NCBI RefSeq assembly: GCF_001676785.2 | Contig: NZ_CP015910.2 | Location: forward strand, 558,001-622,000 | Direction: 5' to 3' | Origin: Brachyspira hyodysenteriae ATCC 27164 | GTDB lineage: Bacteria > Spirochaetota > Brachyspiria > Brachyspirales > Brachyspiraceae | Length of the DNA: 64,000 nucleotides | Shown here: positions 55,990 to 64,000 of the stretch, piece by piece | Layout of the letters: each line of letters starts with the position of its first letter | Numbering within the stretch: position 1 is the first letter of the stretch | Program-made: the position numbers and the translations under genes | The notes under the pieces: generated by a model | What the model was told of the DNA's origin: nothing | Seen by the model: only the letters and a program-made list of their open reading frames with translations | The model's database searches: none

Positions 55990-56655
55990 ATGATGGATAA
56001 AAATATAAAGGTAAAAGCTGCAATATTTGATTTTGATGGAACTTTAGTTGACAGTGAAAGTTTATATACTAAGGCATTGATTCATGTATCAAATGAAATG
56101 AATATACTTAAAGAGGTTGATTTTAAATCTTTAGCAGGGTATCAGACTAAAGATATAGATAATATTTTGAAAAAAGAAGGATACCATATACCTGATAATT
56201 TCTTTAAAGAAGCTGAAGTTTATTTTCATAAAATAATAGAAACAGATTTAGAAACTTTTGACGGTGTTATTGAAACTTTAGAAAGATTGAAAAATATTAA
56301 TATTGTTATAGCTTCAAACAGCAATATAAATTATGTTACGAGAATGTCTGATAAAAAAGGCATATCAAAATATATAAAAGATTATTCATGTTATAATGGC
56401 AAGTTGAAAGCTAAACCTGAACCAGATTTATTTTTAAATGCTTTTGAACTTTTGAAAAAATTGGATAACGATATAAAAAAAGAAGATGTTATAATATTTG
56501 AGGATAGTCTTGCCGGTATTATAGGAGCAAAGAAAACAGGAATAACTACAGCAGCAATTACAAATAGTTACAGCAAAGAAATATTATTGGAGAATGGTGC
56601 TGATATAGTTTTAAATAGAATAGATGAAATATTTAATTATATAGAAATTATTTGA
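55990..56655 (+). CDS. HAD-family phosphatase (beta-phosphoglucomutase-like)
   Basis: 221 residues (start 55990 or the next ATG at 55993). Motif I AAIFDFDGTLVDSE, motif II NIVIASNSN, motif III lysine in GKLKAKPEPDLFL, and motif IV VIIFEDSLAGIIGAKKTGI are all present. The helical cap lies between motifs I and II (about residues 25-90). Candidates are beta-phosphoglucomutase, a sugar-phosphate phosphatase or phosphoglycolate phosphatase; substrate cannot be assigned. It is a single-gene unit followed by a terminator. Confidence 0.85.
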   Translation: MMDKNIKVKAAIFDFDGTLVDSESLYTKALIHVSNEMNILKEVDFKSLAGYQTKDIDNILKKEGYHIPDNFFKEAEVYFHKIIETDLETFDGVIETLERLKNINIVIASNSNINYVTRMSDKKGISKYIKDYSCYNGKLKAKPEPDLFLNAFELLKKLDNDIKKEDVIIFEDSLAGIIGAKKTGITTAAITNSYSKEILLENGADIVLNRIDEIFNYIEII

Positions 56656-56682
56656 TTATCATAAATAAAAAAGTTAAAATAA

Positions 56683-56718
56683 AAAAGGGAAGCTGTTATA
56701 AATATCAGCCTCCCTTTT
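56683..56718. terminator. Bidirectional terminator between HAD gene and glyA
   Basis: Arms AAAAGGGAAGCTG and CAGCCTCCCTTTT (12 of 13 pairs good) with T runs on both strands, between convergent genes. Confidence 0.85.
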
Positions 56719-56733
56719 ATGTTATTATATAAT

Positions 56734-58161
56734 TTACATATCAGCTATAAATTTATACATAGGGAATTTTTTGCATAAAGCAGCTACTTTTTTAGCAACA
56801 GCATTAATAACTTTTTCATCAGAGCTATTGCTTAAGACTTCATCTATGTATTGAGTTAATTCCATAACATCTTTTTCTTTTAATCCTCTTGTAGTTATAG
56901 CAGGAGTACCTAATCTGATTCCGCTTGTAACCATTGGAGATTCAGTATCATAAGGTATACCATTTTTGTTTATAGTTATATGTGCTTTATCTAAAATAGT
57001 TTCAGCAAGCTGACCTGTTATGCCTTTAGATTTTTTTACATCAACTAATATTAAATGTGTATCAGTACCGCCTGAAATTAATTCGTATCCTTTAGCAAGG
57101 AACATATTAGCCATAGCTTCAGCATTTTTTACAACTTGTTCCTGATATTTAACGAATTTAGGATCTAAAGCTTCTTTAAAACATACCGCCTTAGCAGCTA
57201 TAACATGCATTAAAGGACCGCCTTGTATGCCAGGGAATATAGTTTTATCTATTTTTTTAGCTAAATCTTCTTCAGTAGAAATGATATATCCGCCTCTAGG
57301 ACCTCTCAAAGTTTTATGAGTAGTACCTGTAACGAAATGAGCATGAGGAACAGGGCTAGGGTGAACACCAGCAGCAACAAGTCCTGCAATATGAGCCATA
57401 TCTACCATTAATAAAGCACCAACTTCATCAGCTATTTCTCTGAATTTTTTGAAGTCAATGAATCTAGGATAAGCACTTCCGCCTGCAACAATCAATTTAG
57501 GATTAAGTTTTTTTGCAGTATCTCTAAGCTCATCATAATCAATTTGCATAGTTTCTCTGCTAACATTGTAATGTTGGAAATTATAAATTTTTCCTGAGAA
57601 ATTAACATTTTTACCATGAGTTAAATGTCCGCCTGAATCAAGAGATAATCCTAAACATGTATCTCCTGGATTAAGAACTGCCATATAAACACCCATATTA
57701 GCTTGAGAACCGGAATGCGGCTGTACATTTATAAAAGGAGCTTTGAATAATTTTTTAGCTCTTTCTCTTGCTAAATCTTCTACAACATCAACTTCACTGC
57801 ATCCGCCGTAGTATCTTTTTGAAGGATAACCTTCAGCATATTTATTTGTAAATATAGAGCCCTGTGCTTCCATAACAGCACGTGAAACTATATTTTCACT
57901 AGCTATAAGTTCAAAGCCATTAACTTCTCTCTTATACTCATTTTTCATTGCAGCAAATATTTCTTTATCAGCACTCTTTAATGGAGTTTCTGATACATAA
58001 TATTTAGGAGCAATTACTTTTTTCTCTGCAGTTTTTGAAGCTTTTTTTACATTAGCAGCTTTCTTAGATGCAGCCTTTTTGTCAACAACTGTTTTCTTAG
58101 CAGCTTTAGAAACCTTTTTTGATGAAGATTTTACTGCTGCTTTTTTATTAGATACAGCCAT
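56734..58161 (-). CDS. glyA: Serine hydroxymethyltransferase with basic N-terminal tail
   Basis: 475 residues; usual bacterial GlyA is about 415-420. The extra 53 residues at the start are Lys/Ala rich (18 Lys, 12 Ala) in short KKAA-type repeats like histone H1 tails. The start is supported by a strong GGAGGAAAT site and no later Met precedes the enzyme core. The core is normal: [22 protein letters not shown], and [15 protein letters not shown] with the PLP-binding lysine K283. It converts serine and tetrahydrofolate to glycine and methylene-tetrahydrofolate, feeding the pathway that also includes fhs at 63.4 kb. Confidence 0.95.
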   Translation of the reverse strand: MAVSNKKAAVKSSSKKVSKAAKKTVVDKKAASKKAANVKKASKTAEKKVIAPKYYVSETPLKSADKEIFAAMKNEYKREVNGFELIASENIVSRAVMEAQGSIFTNKYAEGYPSKRYYGGCSEVDVVEDLARERAKKLFKAPFINVQPHSGSQANMGVYMAVLNPGDTCLGLSLDSGGHLTHGKNVNFSGKIYNFQHYNVSRETMQIDYDELRDTAKKLNPKLIVAGGSAYPRFIDFKKFREIADEVGALLMVDMAHIAGLVAAGVHPSPVPHAHFVTGTTHKTLRGPRGGYIISTEEDLAKKIDKTIFPGIQGGPLMHVIAAKAVCFKEALDPKFVKYQEQVVKNAEAMANMFLAKGYELISGGTDTHLILVDVKKSKGITGQLAETILDKAHITINKNGIPYDTESPMVTSGIRLGTPAITTRGLKEKDVMELTQYIDEVLSNSSDEKVINAVAKKVAALCKKFPMYKFIADM

Positions 58162-58395
58162 ATTTCCTCCAATGAAATTTATTATTTAATCAAATTTTTA
58201 TTTGAAGTAATGATATATCAATATAGTTTTTTTTTCAATTATTAAAGCAGCATTAATTTGTTTTTTTATTATTTTGAGTTTAAAAAATGAAAAAATTGAA
58301 TATTTATTTTATTTTAATATATTGATTTTTTTTATTTAAATGTTAGAATATACTAACAAATTTGATAAATCTGCTAACTTATTATAGAGGCATAA

Positions 58396-59064
58396 ATGAA
58401 ATACATAATTATTTTATTTATAACAGTAACAAATATAATATATTCTTATGAATCTAAAGAAATAAATAGTTTTTATAATGAATATTATTCTTCATCATAT
58501 AATATCAAATTAGTAGAAAATAATTCTTCCAAGACTTATAAAAATATATATGCATTTATTATATCAAAAAGCATAACTAATGAAAGAGAAAAATATAATT
58601 ATTTGAAAGAAGCTATAAATGATAATGCTGATTATATAAAATCGGAAGATATTGATTATTTGATAAGCGTATCTGAATTAATGAATTATATAGTTTATTA
58701 CAGCGGACTTTCTGAAAAAATTTCTTTTGGTTCTAAGATCAAAGAAATATATAAAAAGATTTTAGAGAAAGATGAATCTAATTTTTTCGCTCTTCTTGGC
58801 ATTGCTGTTGGATATATGCATGCTCCGGCTATAGCAGGCGGAAGCAATGAAAAGCCTTTTGAGTATTTTAATAAAGCATTAAATAATAGTAAAGAAAAAT
58901 ATCAGAAATATTTATCTTATGTTTGGTTATCACAATATTATTTCAAGATTAAAGATAATCAAAATTATAAATATTTCATTGAAATGAGTAAAAAAATATA
59001 TCCTAATGGAAAATTATTAGAGGAGGCTATAGAGAGAAACAATACTAAAAATAAGCTGTTATAA
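58396..59064 (+). CDS. TPR-like periplasmic protein (TatT-like), close copy
   Basis: 222 residues with a signal peptide (MKYIIILFITVTNIIYSYES). It is nearly collinear with the protein at 28766-29431, sharing YLISVSELMNYIVYYSGLSEKISFGSK, LEKDESNFFALLGIAVGYMHAPAIAGGS and YLSYVWLSQYYFKIKDNQNY. It heads a plus-strand block that again contains DUF454 and the barrel, so the two loci are products of a segmental duplication. Family call as for the other copies. Confidence 0.65.
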   Translation: MKYIIILFITVTNIIYSYESKEINSFYNEYYSSSYNIKLVENNSSKTYKNIYAFIISKSITNEREKYNYLKEAINDNADYIKSEDIDYLISVSELMNYIVYYSGLSEKISFGSKIKEIYKKILEKDESNFFALLGIAVGYMHAPAIAGGSNEKPFEYFNKALNNSKEKYQKYLSYVWLSQYYFKIKDNQNYKYFIEMSKKIYPNGKLLEEAIERNNTKNKLL

Positions 59065-59160
59065 AAATAGTTTAATAATAGTGATAGGATAAAAAATATA
59101 TTTGAATTAATAAAAGTACAAAGTTGTTAAAAAAATTATAAACAAAATAAAGGATTATAT

Positions 59161-60471
59161 ATGAAACGTTTATATTTTATTTTATCAGCTTTATTAATAA
59201 CTGCTTATAGTGCATTTAGTTATACTGTTGTAGAAGATTTCAATGATTTTTTAGTTGATGAAAATCAATTAAGAATAAGGCTTGACAGATTCGGAGTATT
59301 GGCAGGAACAGAGAATTTAAGATTTATGGTTGGAGTATCAGGAGAAACTGCAGGAGTATTGCTTGATAATTTAGACAGAGGTACTAAAGGAGGAATAAAT
59401 ACATTCAGACCGGCAGCAATAGCAGGATTTGGATATAAAACAGAAAGTTTTGGTATAGGTGTAGGTTATCAGTTTAAATATATATCAGGAAGCTGGCAGT
59501 CGCATACTCCTATAATAACAGCAACAGCTTTGAATGATAACTTGAGAATCAATGTACCTGTTACAATAGGAGTAGGAAGCGGAAATGTTAATGACGGAGA
59601 TATAGCAGTTTCAACAGATACTAGAATAGAATATTATACAGGAAACAATATATTCAGCAGAATAAGAGTTAATCTTAAATATGGTATGTATAGATTAAAA
59701 GCTAATGAAAGCAGAAGCGGAGATTTGACAGGAAGCGGAAATATAAATATGGGTACTGTAAGTGGAACTGTAGGCGAGAATGGTAAATATGGATTTCTTA
59801 AAGATACTACAGCACATTCTATAGGAATAGATGTAAGAGGTTATTTTATAGCGGCAACAGATCCTGTATTAGTAGAGCCTCAGATAAGAGTATTATATCA
59901 AGGTTCTATAGCGGATTTTACAGGTACTTCATATAAAGTAACAACACCCACTGGAACTAAAGAAGGAGGAGCAGGATTCGGACTCTATAATATAGATGCT
60001 TCAAATCCTATAGGTGCTTTTTCAATAGGTGATACAGGTTCAATACAATCAGTGCCTTATTATGATTTTACTGCTCATAATATAATGTTTACAGGTGAAG
60101 GAGCTTCAATAGAGATAGGAGGTACAGAATATTATCTTACAAAGCCGCAGTTTTTAGGAATATCCGTTCCTGTGGGGTTTACTGCTGAAAGTGAGTTTAT
60201 TACATTGTATTTGGAGCCTGCTTTATCATTCTCTATGATTACAGGAGGAATTAATTCTTATGCAAGCAGTGCTAAGCCTGTAAGAATACCGCCTTTATTT
60301 TATTCGGTTGGATATTTGGTATATGGAGAATTATATATAACTCCTAAACCTAATTTAGAATGGTATTTTGAGGCTCAGATTGGAAGTGCTACAACTATTG
60401 ATAGTATAGGAGATAGTAAACAGGGAGGTTTAGCTTTCAATGGAAGTACCGGTATCACTTGGAAGTTTTAA
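59161..60471 (+). CDS. Vsp-like variable surface/outer-membrane protein
   Basis: 436 residues. A signal peptide (FILSALLITAYSAFSY) is followed by DFNDFLVDENQLRIRLDRFGVLAGTENLRF (outline: DFLVENNQ-R-R-D-G), which resembles the N-terminus of Brachyspira hyodysenteriae Vsp proteins. The rest is Gly-rich with alternating strands (GFGYKTESFGIGVGYQFKYISG) and ends NGSTGITWKF, a barrel-type terminus. Vsp proteins are abundant, diverse surface antigens. The ribosome binding site is AAAGGAT close to the ATG. GC content is somewhat higher than in neighbouring genes. Confidence 0.7.
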   Translation: MKRLYFILSALLITAYSAFSYTVVEDFNDFLVDENQLRIRLDRFGVLAGTENLRFMVGVSGETAGVLLDNLDRGTKGGINTFRPAAIAGFGYKTESFGIGVGYQFKYISGSWQSHTPIITATALNDNLRINVPVTIGVGSGNVNDGDIAVSTDTRIEYYTGNNIFSRIRVNLKYGMYRLKANESRSGDLTGSGNINMGTVSGTVGENGKYGFLKDTTAHSIGIDVRGYFIAATDPVLVEPQIRVLYQGSIADFTGTSYKVTTPTGTKEGGAGFGLYNIDASNPIGAFSIGDTGSIQSVPYYDFTAHNIMFTGEGASIEIGGTEYYLTKPQFLGISVPVGFTAESEFITLYLEPALSFSMITGGINSYASSAKPVRIPPLFYSVGYLVYGELYITPKPNLEWYFEAQIGSATTIDSIGDSKQGGLAFNGSTGITWKF

Positions 60472-60565
60472 TTTGCTAAATTATTGATTTATTGATCTTT
60501 GGGAAAATAGATTTATTGGGTGTCTTAAAATATAAGATGCCCAATATAAAATTAAAGTTACGGAT

Positions 60566-60967
60566 ATGAAAGTTATTGGAAAATTTGAACAAAATAATAG
60601 CTTGATGAAAATAAATAGAAAAATATATTATGAAAAAAATATGCTACTTTATATGATTAAATTGTATTGTAAACATAATCATAAAGAGTATCATAAAAAT
60701 TATAATAAAACATTTGGAAGTAAAAATATTTGCAAAGAATGTGAAGAAGTTTATAATTATGCTTGCGAAAGGACTTCAAAATGCAGATTTATATCTACAA
60801 AAACATTTTGCAGCGCATGCTCTTCTCATTGCTATAAAAAAGATATGAGAGAGAAAATAAAAAATATAATGATTTTTTCAGGTAAGAGAATGATTTTTTA
60901 TAGCCCTGTAATTGCTTTGAAGCATGTTTTTGTAATGTTGGTATGCAATATGAAGAAAAATATTTAA
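60566..60967 (+). CDS. YgbA_NO (nitrous-oxide-stimulated promoter) family protein
   Basis: 133 residues. The pattern KHNHKEYHKNYNKTFGSKNICKECEEVYNYACERTSKCRF, then TFCSACSSHCYKKDMREKIKNIMIFSGKRM (outlined: CxxC…C…CxxC…HCYK-MREKI-V-x-YSG-RM), matches the YgbA_NO family. It has five to six Cys in CxxC-type arrangement that could bind a metal or cluster. In enterobacteria the family is nitric-oxide induced under NsrR control and of poorly known function. A hairpin (ATTGGGTGTCTTA / TAAGATGCCCAAT, 60514-60545) lies upstream. It ends 18 bases before the DUF454 gene. Confidence 0.75.
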   Translation: MKVIGKFEQNNSLMKINRKIYYEKNMLLYMIKLYCKHNHKEYHKNYNKTFGSKNICKECEEVYNYACERTSKCRFISTKTFCSACSSHCYKKDMREKIKNIMIFSGKRMIFYSPVIALKHVFVMLVCNMKKNI

Positions 60968-60985
60968 AACTATTAAAGGTGTTAT

Positions 60986-61384
60986 ATGAGAATATTATTT
61001 ATATGTTTAGGTTTTATTTTTGTTGGTATAGGTGCTGTGGGAATAGTTGTGCCTATACTTCCAACAACACCTTTTCTTTTGCTTGCATCTTTCTTTTTTG
61101 CTAAAGGCTCTAAAAAATTTCATGATTGGTTTATGTCTACAAAACTATATAAAAAATATCTAGAAAGTTTTGTGAAATCAAGAGCTATGACTTTGAAATC
61201 AAAACTTACTATACTGTTGCCTGTAAGTGCTATGCTTATAATTACATTTATTTTTGTGAATAATCTGCATGCTAGAATTGCTCTTGTAATACTTTTTATT
61301 GCTAAGTATGTATATTTCTTTACTCAAATAAGAACTATAAAAGAAGGCGAAGAAATAACAGAATTAGAAGAGAGTAATGAATAA
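60986..61384 (+). CDS. YbaN/DUF454 inner-membrane protein, second copy
   Basis: 132 residues, AAAGGTG site upstream. It is highly similar to the protein at 28133-28543: same start MRILFI-LGF, same PILPTTPFLLLASFFFAKGSKKFHDWF and LHARIALV segment. Two membrane hairpins are predicted. It is followed 73 bases later by the barrel paralogue, repeating the gene order of the other locus. No TGAACA-type operator is seen upstream here, so regulation differs. Confidence 0.88.
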   Translation: MRILFICLGFIFVGIGAVGIVVPILPTTPFLLLASFFFAKGSKKFHDWFMSTKLYKKYLESFVKSRAMTLKSKLTILLPVSAMLIITFIFVNNLHARIALVILFIAKYVYFFTQIRTIKEGEEITELEESNE

Positions 61385-61457
61385 TAAGTTTTAATTTATA
61401 TATCAGTAACATTTTTGCATTATTAATATTTCCCTTTGTTTAGTATTGGGAGATACA

Positions 61458-62081
61458 ATGAAAATATTAAGATATATTTTTATCGTAAATATTTTATTTT
61501 TTAATTTATTTACTATAGTATATTCAGAGGATAATAAAGAAAATAAAGAAAGTAATGAAAAAAAAGGTTTTAGGTCTGTATTAGATAATAGATTTTTTTC
61601 TATAGGATTATTTAGCAGTGCAGATTCTATAAAGACAACTGTCAATATAGAGTTTGGTTTTAAGATAATGAAATATAATAATTTTCAAATAAAAAGCTAT
61701 ACTGCTGTAACAGGTTCAAAAATATATGATGACAGTCCGCAGATGTATCAATTGGGACTTATGCAAAAATTTACTTTCGGCGGAGATGATGAATATAAAG
61801 GTGAAATAAGTATATCAAGATATGGATTTGCTTTTTTTAGTTTTGGATTTTTATCTTTTGATCCTGATAAAAGCGGAAAATTTTTATTTGCTTCTCCGTA
61901 TTATTGGGAGGTTGGGGGAGGAGCAGGTTTTAATATTAATGTGAGTAAACATGTTGGCATAGTATTAGAGTTTGGAGGCGGACTTCATCTTGTTCCTGAC
62001 GGCAAAGAACTTGGATATCCTGCAAAAATTAATAAAGCCGGATTTGGCAGAATGAGTATAGGCGGAAGGTATTATTTTTAA
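61458..62081 (+). CDS. Small outer-membrane beta-barrel protein, second copy
   Basis: 207 residues from the ATG at 61458 (GGGAGA site; an in-frame TTG at 61446 is in that region). It is strongly similar to the barrel at 27514-28116: LDNRFFSIGL, SADSIKTTVNIEFGF, KSGKFLFASPYYWEVGGGAGFNINVSKHVGIVLEFGGG, and the end AGFGRMSIGGRYYF. A signal peptide is present. The final Phe suits BAM recognition. Confidence 0.72.
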   Translation: MKILRYIFIVNILFFNLFTIVYSEDNKENKESNEKKGFRSVLDNRFFSIGLFSSADSIKTTVNIEFGFKIMKYNNFQIKSYTAVTGSKIYDDSPQMYQLGLMQKFTFGGDDEYKGEISISRYGFAFFSFGFLSFDPDKSGKFLFASPYYWEVGGGAGFNINVSKHVGIVLEFGGGLHLVPDGKELGYPAKINKAGFGRMSIGGRYYF

Positions 62082-62100
62082 ATTGCTTCTCCTAATTATT

Positions 62101-62160
62101 ATAATTGCCTAGTATAATTATATAATTAAATTTTTTATATAATATATACTAGGCAATTAT
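62101..62160. terminator. Bidirectional terminator between barrel and oxidoreductase
   Basis: Perfect 16-bp stem ATAATTGCCTAGTATA / TATACTAGGCAATTAT with a 28-base AT-rich loop and T runs on both outer sides. Confidence 0.88.
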
Positions 62161-62181
62161 TTTTTATATGCGATAAAATTA

Positions 62182-63144
62182 TTACCAAGTTTTTTTAATT
62201 TCTTTTAGAATAGATTCTGTTAATTTTATAGTATTTACATCATCTTCAATAGATACAAATCTTTTATCTTTTCCCAATATGCAGTTAGCGAAATGTTCAT
62301 CTTCTAATTTAAGAGGATTATCTCTATGTATAAATACTCTTTCTATTATAGATTCCTGCTTATAATTAATACCAACTGAAGTTTTTATATTACTTTGACT
62401 TGCTGCTTGTCTATGTATAGTGATATCCTGAGTAGCATAATCTAATATAAAATATGCTTCTTCTGTACTGATAGCTAAAGTTCTTATTTTTTCCTGAGTT
62501 ACTCTGCTTGCACTTATTGTTGCTATAGTTGAATCTTCAAATTCTAATAATGCACTTGCTATATCTTCATTTTTTGTTCTGATTCTTTTTCCGCTTGCTG
62601 AGAATCTCACTATTGGTTTTTTCACCAAAGAAGTAACTATATCCAAATCATGTATCATTATATCGAATACAACTCCTACATCAGTAATACGAGGAGTAAA
62701 AGGAGCTAATCTTCTAGCTTCTATTAAATAAGGTTTTTCTATTATATGATGAAGTTCTTGTACAGCACCGTTAAATCTTTCAACGTGACCAACTTGAAGT
62801 ATAACATTCTTTTGTTTTACTATTTCTTCTAATTCTAAAGCCTGAGCATAAGTTTCTGTCATTGGTTTTTCTACTAGTACATGCTTTCCTTTTTCTACAG
62901 CTTTTTTGGCTATTTCAAAGTGATATATTGTAGGGCTTGCTATTATAACAGCATCGGCATTATCTATAGCTTCATCTACACTATTAAATTTTCTTATATT
63001 ATATTTTTGAGATATTTCATTAAGATGATTTTCATCAGCATCGTATATACCTGCTAAATTTATATGATTTATTTGACTTACAACATTTAAATGGAATTGA
63101 CCCATTCTTCCCACACCTATAAGACTTATATTTACTTTATCCAT
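62182..63144 (-). CDS. Gfo/Idh/MocA-family NAD(P)-dependent oxidoreductase
   Basis: 320 residues. The Rossmann start is ISLIGVGRMGQFHLNVV, and VEKPMTETYAQALELEE carries the EKP motif that places the catalytic Lys. The C-terminal domain has VVFDIMIHDLDIVTSL (the DxxxHDLD block) that binds the sugar-like substrate. Members oxidise inositols, sugars or nucleotide sugars; UDP-N-acetylglucosamine 3-dehydrogenase types look similar. Substrate cannot be set from the sequence. An AAGGA site precedes the ATG. Confidence 0.88.
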   Translation of the reverse strand: MDKVNISLIGVGRMGQFHLNVVSQINHINLAGIYDADENHLNEISQKYNIRKFNSVDEAIDNADAVIIASPTIYHFEIAKKAVEKGKHVLVEKPMTETYAQALELEEIVKQKNVILQVGHVERFNGAVQELHHIIEKPYLIEARRLAPFTPRITDVGVVFDIMIHDLDIVTSLVKKPIVRFSASGKRIRTKNEDIASALLEFEDSTIATISASRVTQEKIRTLAISTEEAYFILDYATQDITIHRQAASQSNIKTSVGINYKQESIIERVFIHRDNPLKLEDEHFANCILGKDKRFVSIEDDVNTIKLTESILKEIKKTW

Positions 63145-63351
63145 TAATAAAATCCTTTTCTATAAATTAAAAATTAAATGCTTAAATAAATTTTATTTAT
63201 AATAAATATTTAAAACTTTCTAAAGATTATAATAATAATTTTACAAAATTCAATAATATTTTTTTATTTTATAAAATTTTATATAGTATCAAATATTTTA
63301 AAAGTATAGTATATTTGAATTGTATATAAAAATTATTTGATTGGAGTATAT

Positions 63352-64000
63352 ATGAAAACAGATATAGAAATAGCTCAAGAGTGCAAATTGGAAAGAATAG
63401 AAAAAATAGCAGAGAAATTGAATCTGACTGATGATGATTATGAGGTATACGGAAAATATAAGGCTAAGATAGAATTATCATTATTAAATAAATTAAAAGA
63501 TAAAAAAGATGGAAAATTAGTTTTAGTAACTGCTATAACTCCTACACCAGCCGGAGAAGGAAAATCTACTGTTACAATAGGACTTACTCAAGGATTAAAT
63601 AAAATAGGAAAGAATGCTGTTGCTGCTTTAAGAGAACCATCTCTTGGACCTGTATTCGGTATAAAAGGAGGTGCATGCGGAGGAGGTTATTCTCAAATTG
63701 TACCTATGGAAGATATTAACCTTCATTTTAATGGAGATTTCCATGCTATAAGCAGTGCCCATAATTTAATATCTGCTTGTATTGATAATCATATTAAACA
63801 GGGAAATGAATTAAAAATAGATATTAATAAAATAGTATTCAAAAGAGTTTTGGATATGAATGACAGAGCCTTAAGAGATATAGTTATAGGGCTTGGAGGA
63901 AGTGAGAATGGTGTTGTAAGGCAGTCATCATTTCAAATAACTGTATCATCTGAAATTATGGCTATACTTTGTTTATCAAATTCATTAATGGATTTGAAAG
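63352..64000 (+). CDS. fhs: Formate-tetrahydrofolate ligase (5' part, cut by window edge)
   Basis: ATG at 63352 after TTGGAG; open to the end of the window (about 216 residues of a usual 550-560). [18 protein letters not shown] is the nucleotide-binding loop, [33 protein letters not shown] is a hallmark, and the reading is intact throughout. It joins formate to tetrahydrofolate using ATP. It belongs to one-carbon metabolism with glyA in this window. Confidence 0.95.
   Translation, partial: MKTDIEIAQECKLERIEKIAEKLNLTDDDYEVYGKYKAKIELSLLNKLKDKKDGKLVLVTAITPTPAGEGKSTVTIGLTQGLNKIGKNAVAALREPSLGPVFGIKGGACGGGYSQIVPMEDINLHFNGDFHAISSAHNLISACIDNHIKQGNELKIDINKIVFKRVLDMNDRALRDIVIGLGGSENGVVRQSSFQITVSSEIMAILCLSNSLMDLK

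Noticed and set aside
1..64000. CRISPR arrays, tRNA, rRNA and complete insertion sequences
   Set aside because: No regularly spaced repeats, cloverleaf sequences, rRNA signatures or transposase genes were recognised by eye; tRNAscan and ISfinder searches would settle this.

Overview
The window is a strongly AT-rich chromosomal segment that reads as Brachyspira (a spirochaete). The evidence is two FlaA-type periplasmic flagellar sheath proteins in tandem, a Brachyspira-type variable surface protein (Vsp-like), many small outer-membrane beta-barrels, a spirochaete-type RpoB, and overall codon and base use. The species cannot be fixed from the sequence alone.

Layout. 1-9.9 kb: ribosomal protein and RNA polymerase operon (rplK end, rplA, rplJ, rplL, attenuator hairpin, rpoB, rpoC, terminator). 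9.9-18.6 kb: a TDT-family transporter, histidine genes hisZ/hisG/hisD on the minus strand interrupted by a small plus-strand gene and a partial copy of the hisZ 3' end, an RNase R-like exonuclease, a tandem pair of DUF2726 proteins and an RsuA/RluB pseudouridine synthase. 18.7-23.1 kb: two flaA genes, small membrane proteins, mazG, a glutathione peroxidase and an ankyrin protein. 23.4-29.4 kb: a minus-strand operon DUF454 - beta-barrel - TetR - two-gene ABC exporter, with palindromic operators on its promoter, and a TPR-like periplasmic protein upstream.

29.7-39.5 kb is the accessory core. It holds a decayed leucine-dehydrogenase-like gene, then a complete streptolysin S-like (TOMM, thiazole/oxazole-modified) biosynthetic cluster: SagB-like dehydrogenase, SagC-like cyclodehydratase partner, SagD-like YcaO protein, CPBP (SagE-like) protein, a further membrane protein, a 41-residue Cys/Ser-rich precursor peptide flanked by hairpins, an ABC ATPase and an ABC permease. 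Downstream lie decayed padR and HAAS-type (DUF1700-like) genes. The precursor was not in the supplied gene calls and was found by reading the gap between the membrane protein and the ATPase. The cluster should make a post-translationally heterocyclised, exported cytolysin-like peptide.

39.5-47.2 kb: outer-membrane proteins, a TPR-like protein, and a Lol/MacB-like cassette (TPR protein, LolD-like ATPase, FtsX permease, LolA-like protein, beta-barrel), then two tandem small secreted-protein genes with near-identical promoters, the first frameshifted. 47.3-51.6 kb: potABCD polyamine uptake operon behind a long structured leader that can hide the potA ribosome binding site. 51.6-58.2 kb: a UshA-type nucleotidase lipoprotein, a G-rich intergenic element, deoB, nagB, a HAD phosphatase, and glyA with a histone-H1-like lysine/alanine tail. 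58.4-62.1 kb: a second copy of the TPR-like - DUF454 - barrel set, with a Vsp-like protein and a YgbA_NO protein inserted. 62.2-64 kb: a Gfo/Idh/MocA oxidoreductase and the start of fhs (cut by the window edge). No tRNA, rRNA, CRISPR array or complete insertion sequence was recognised.
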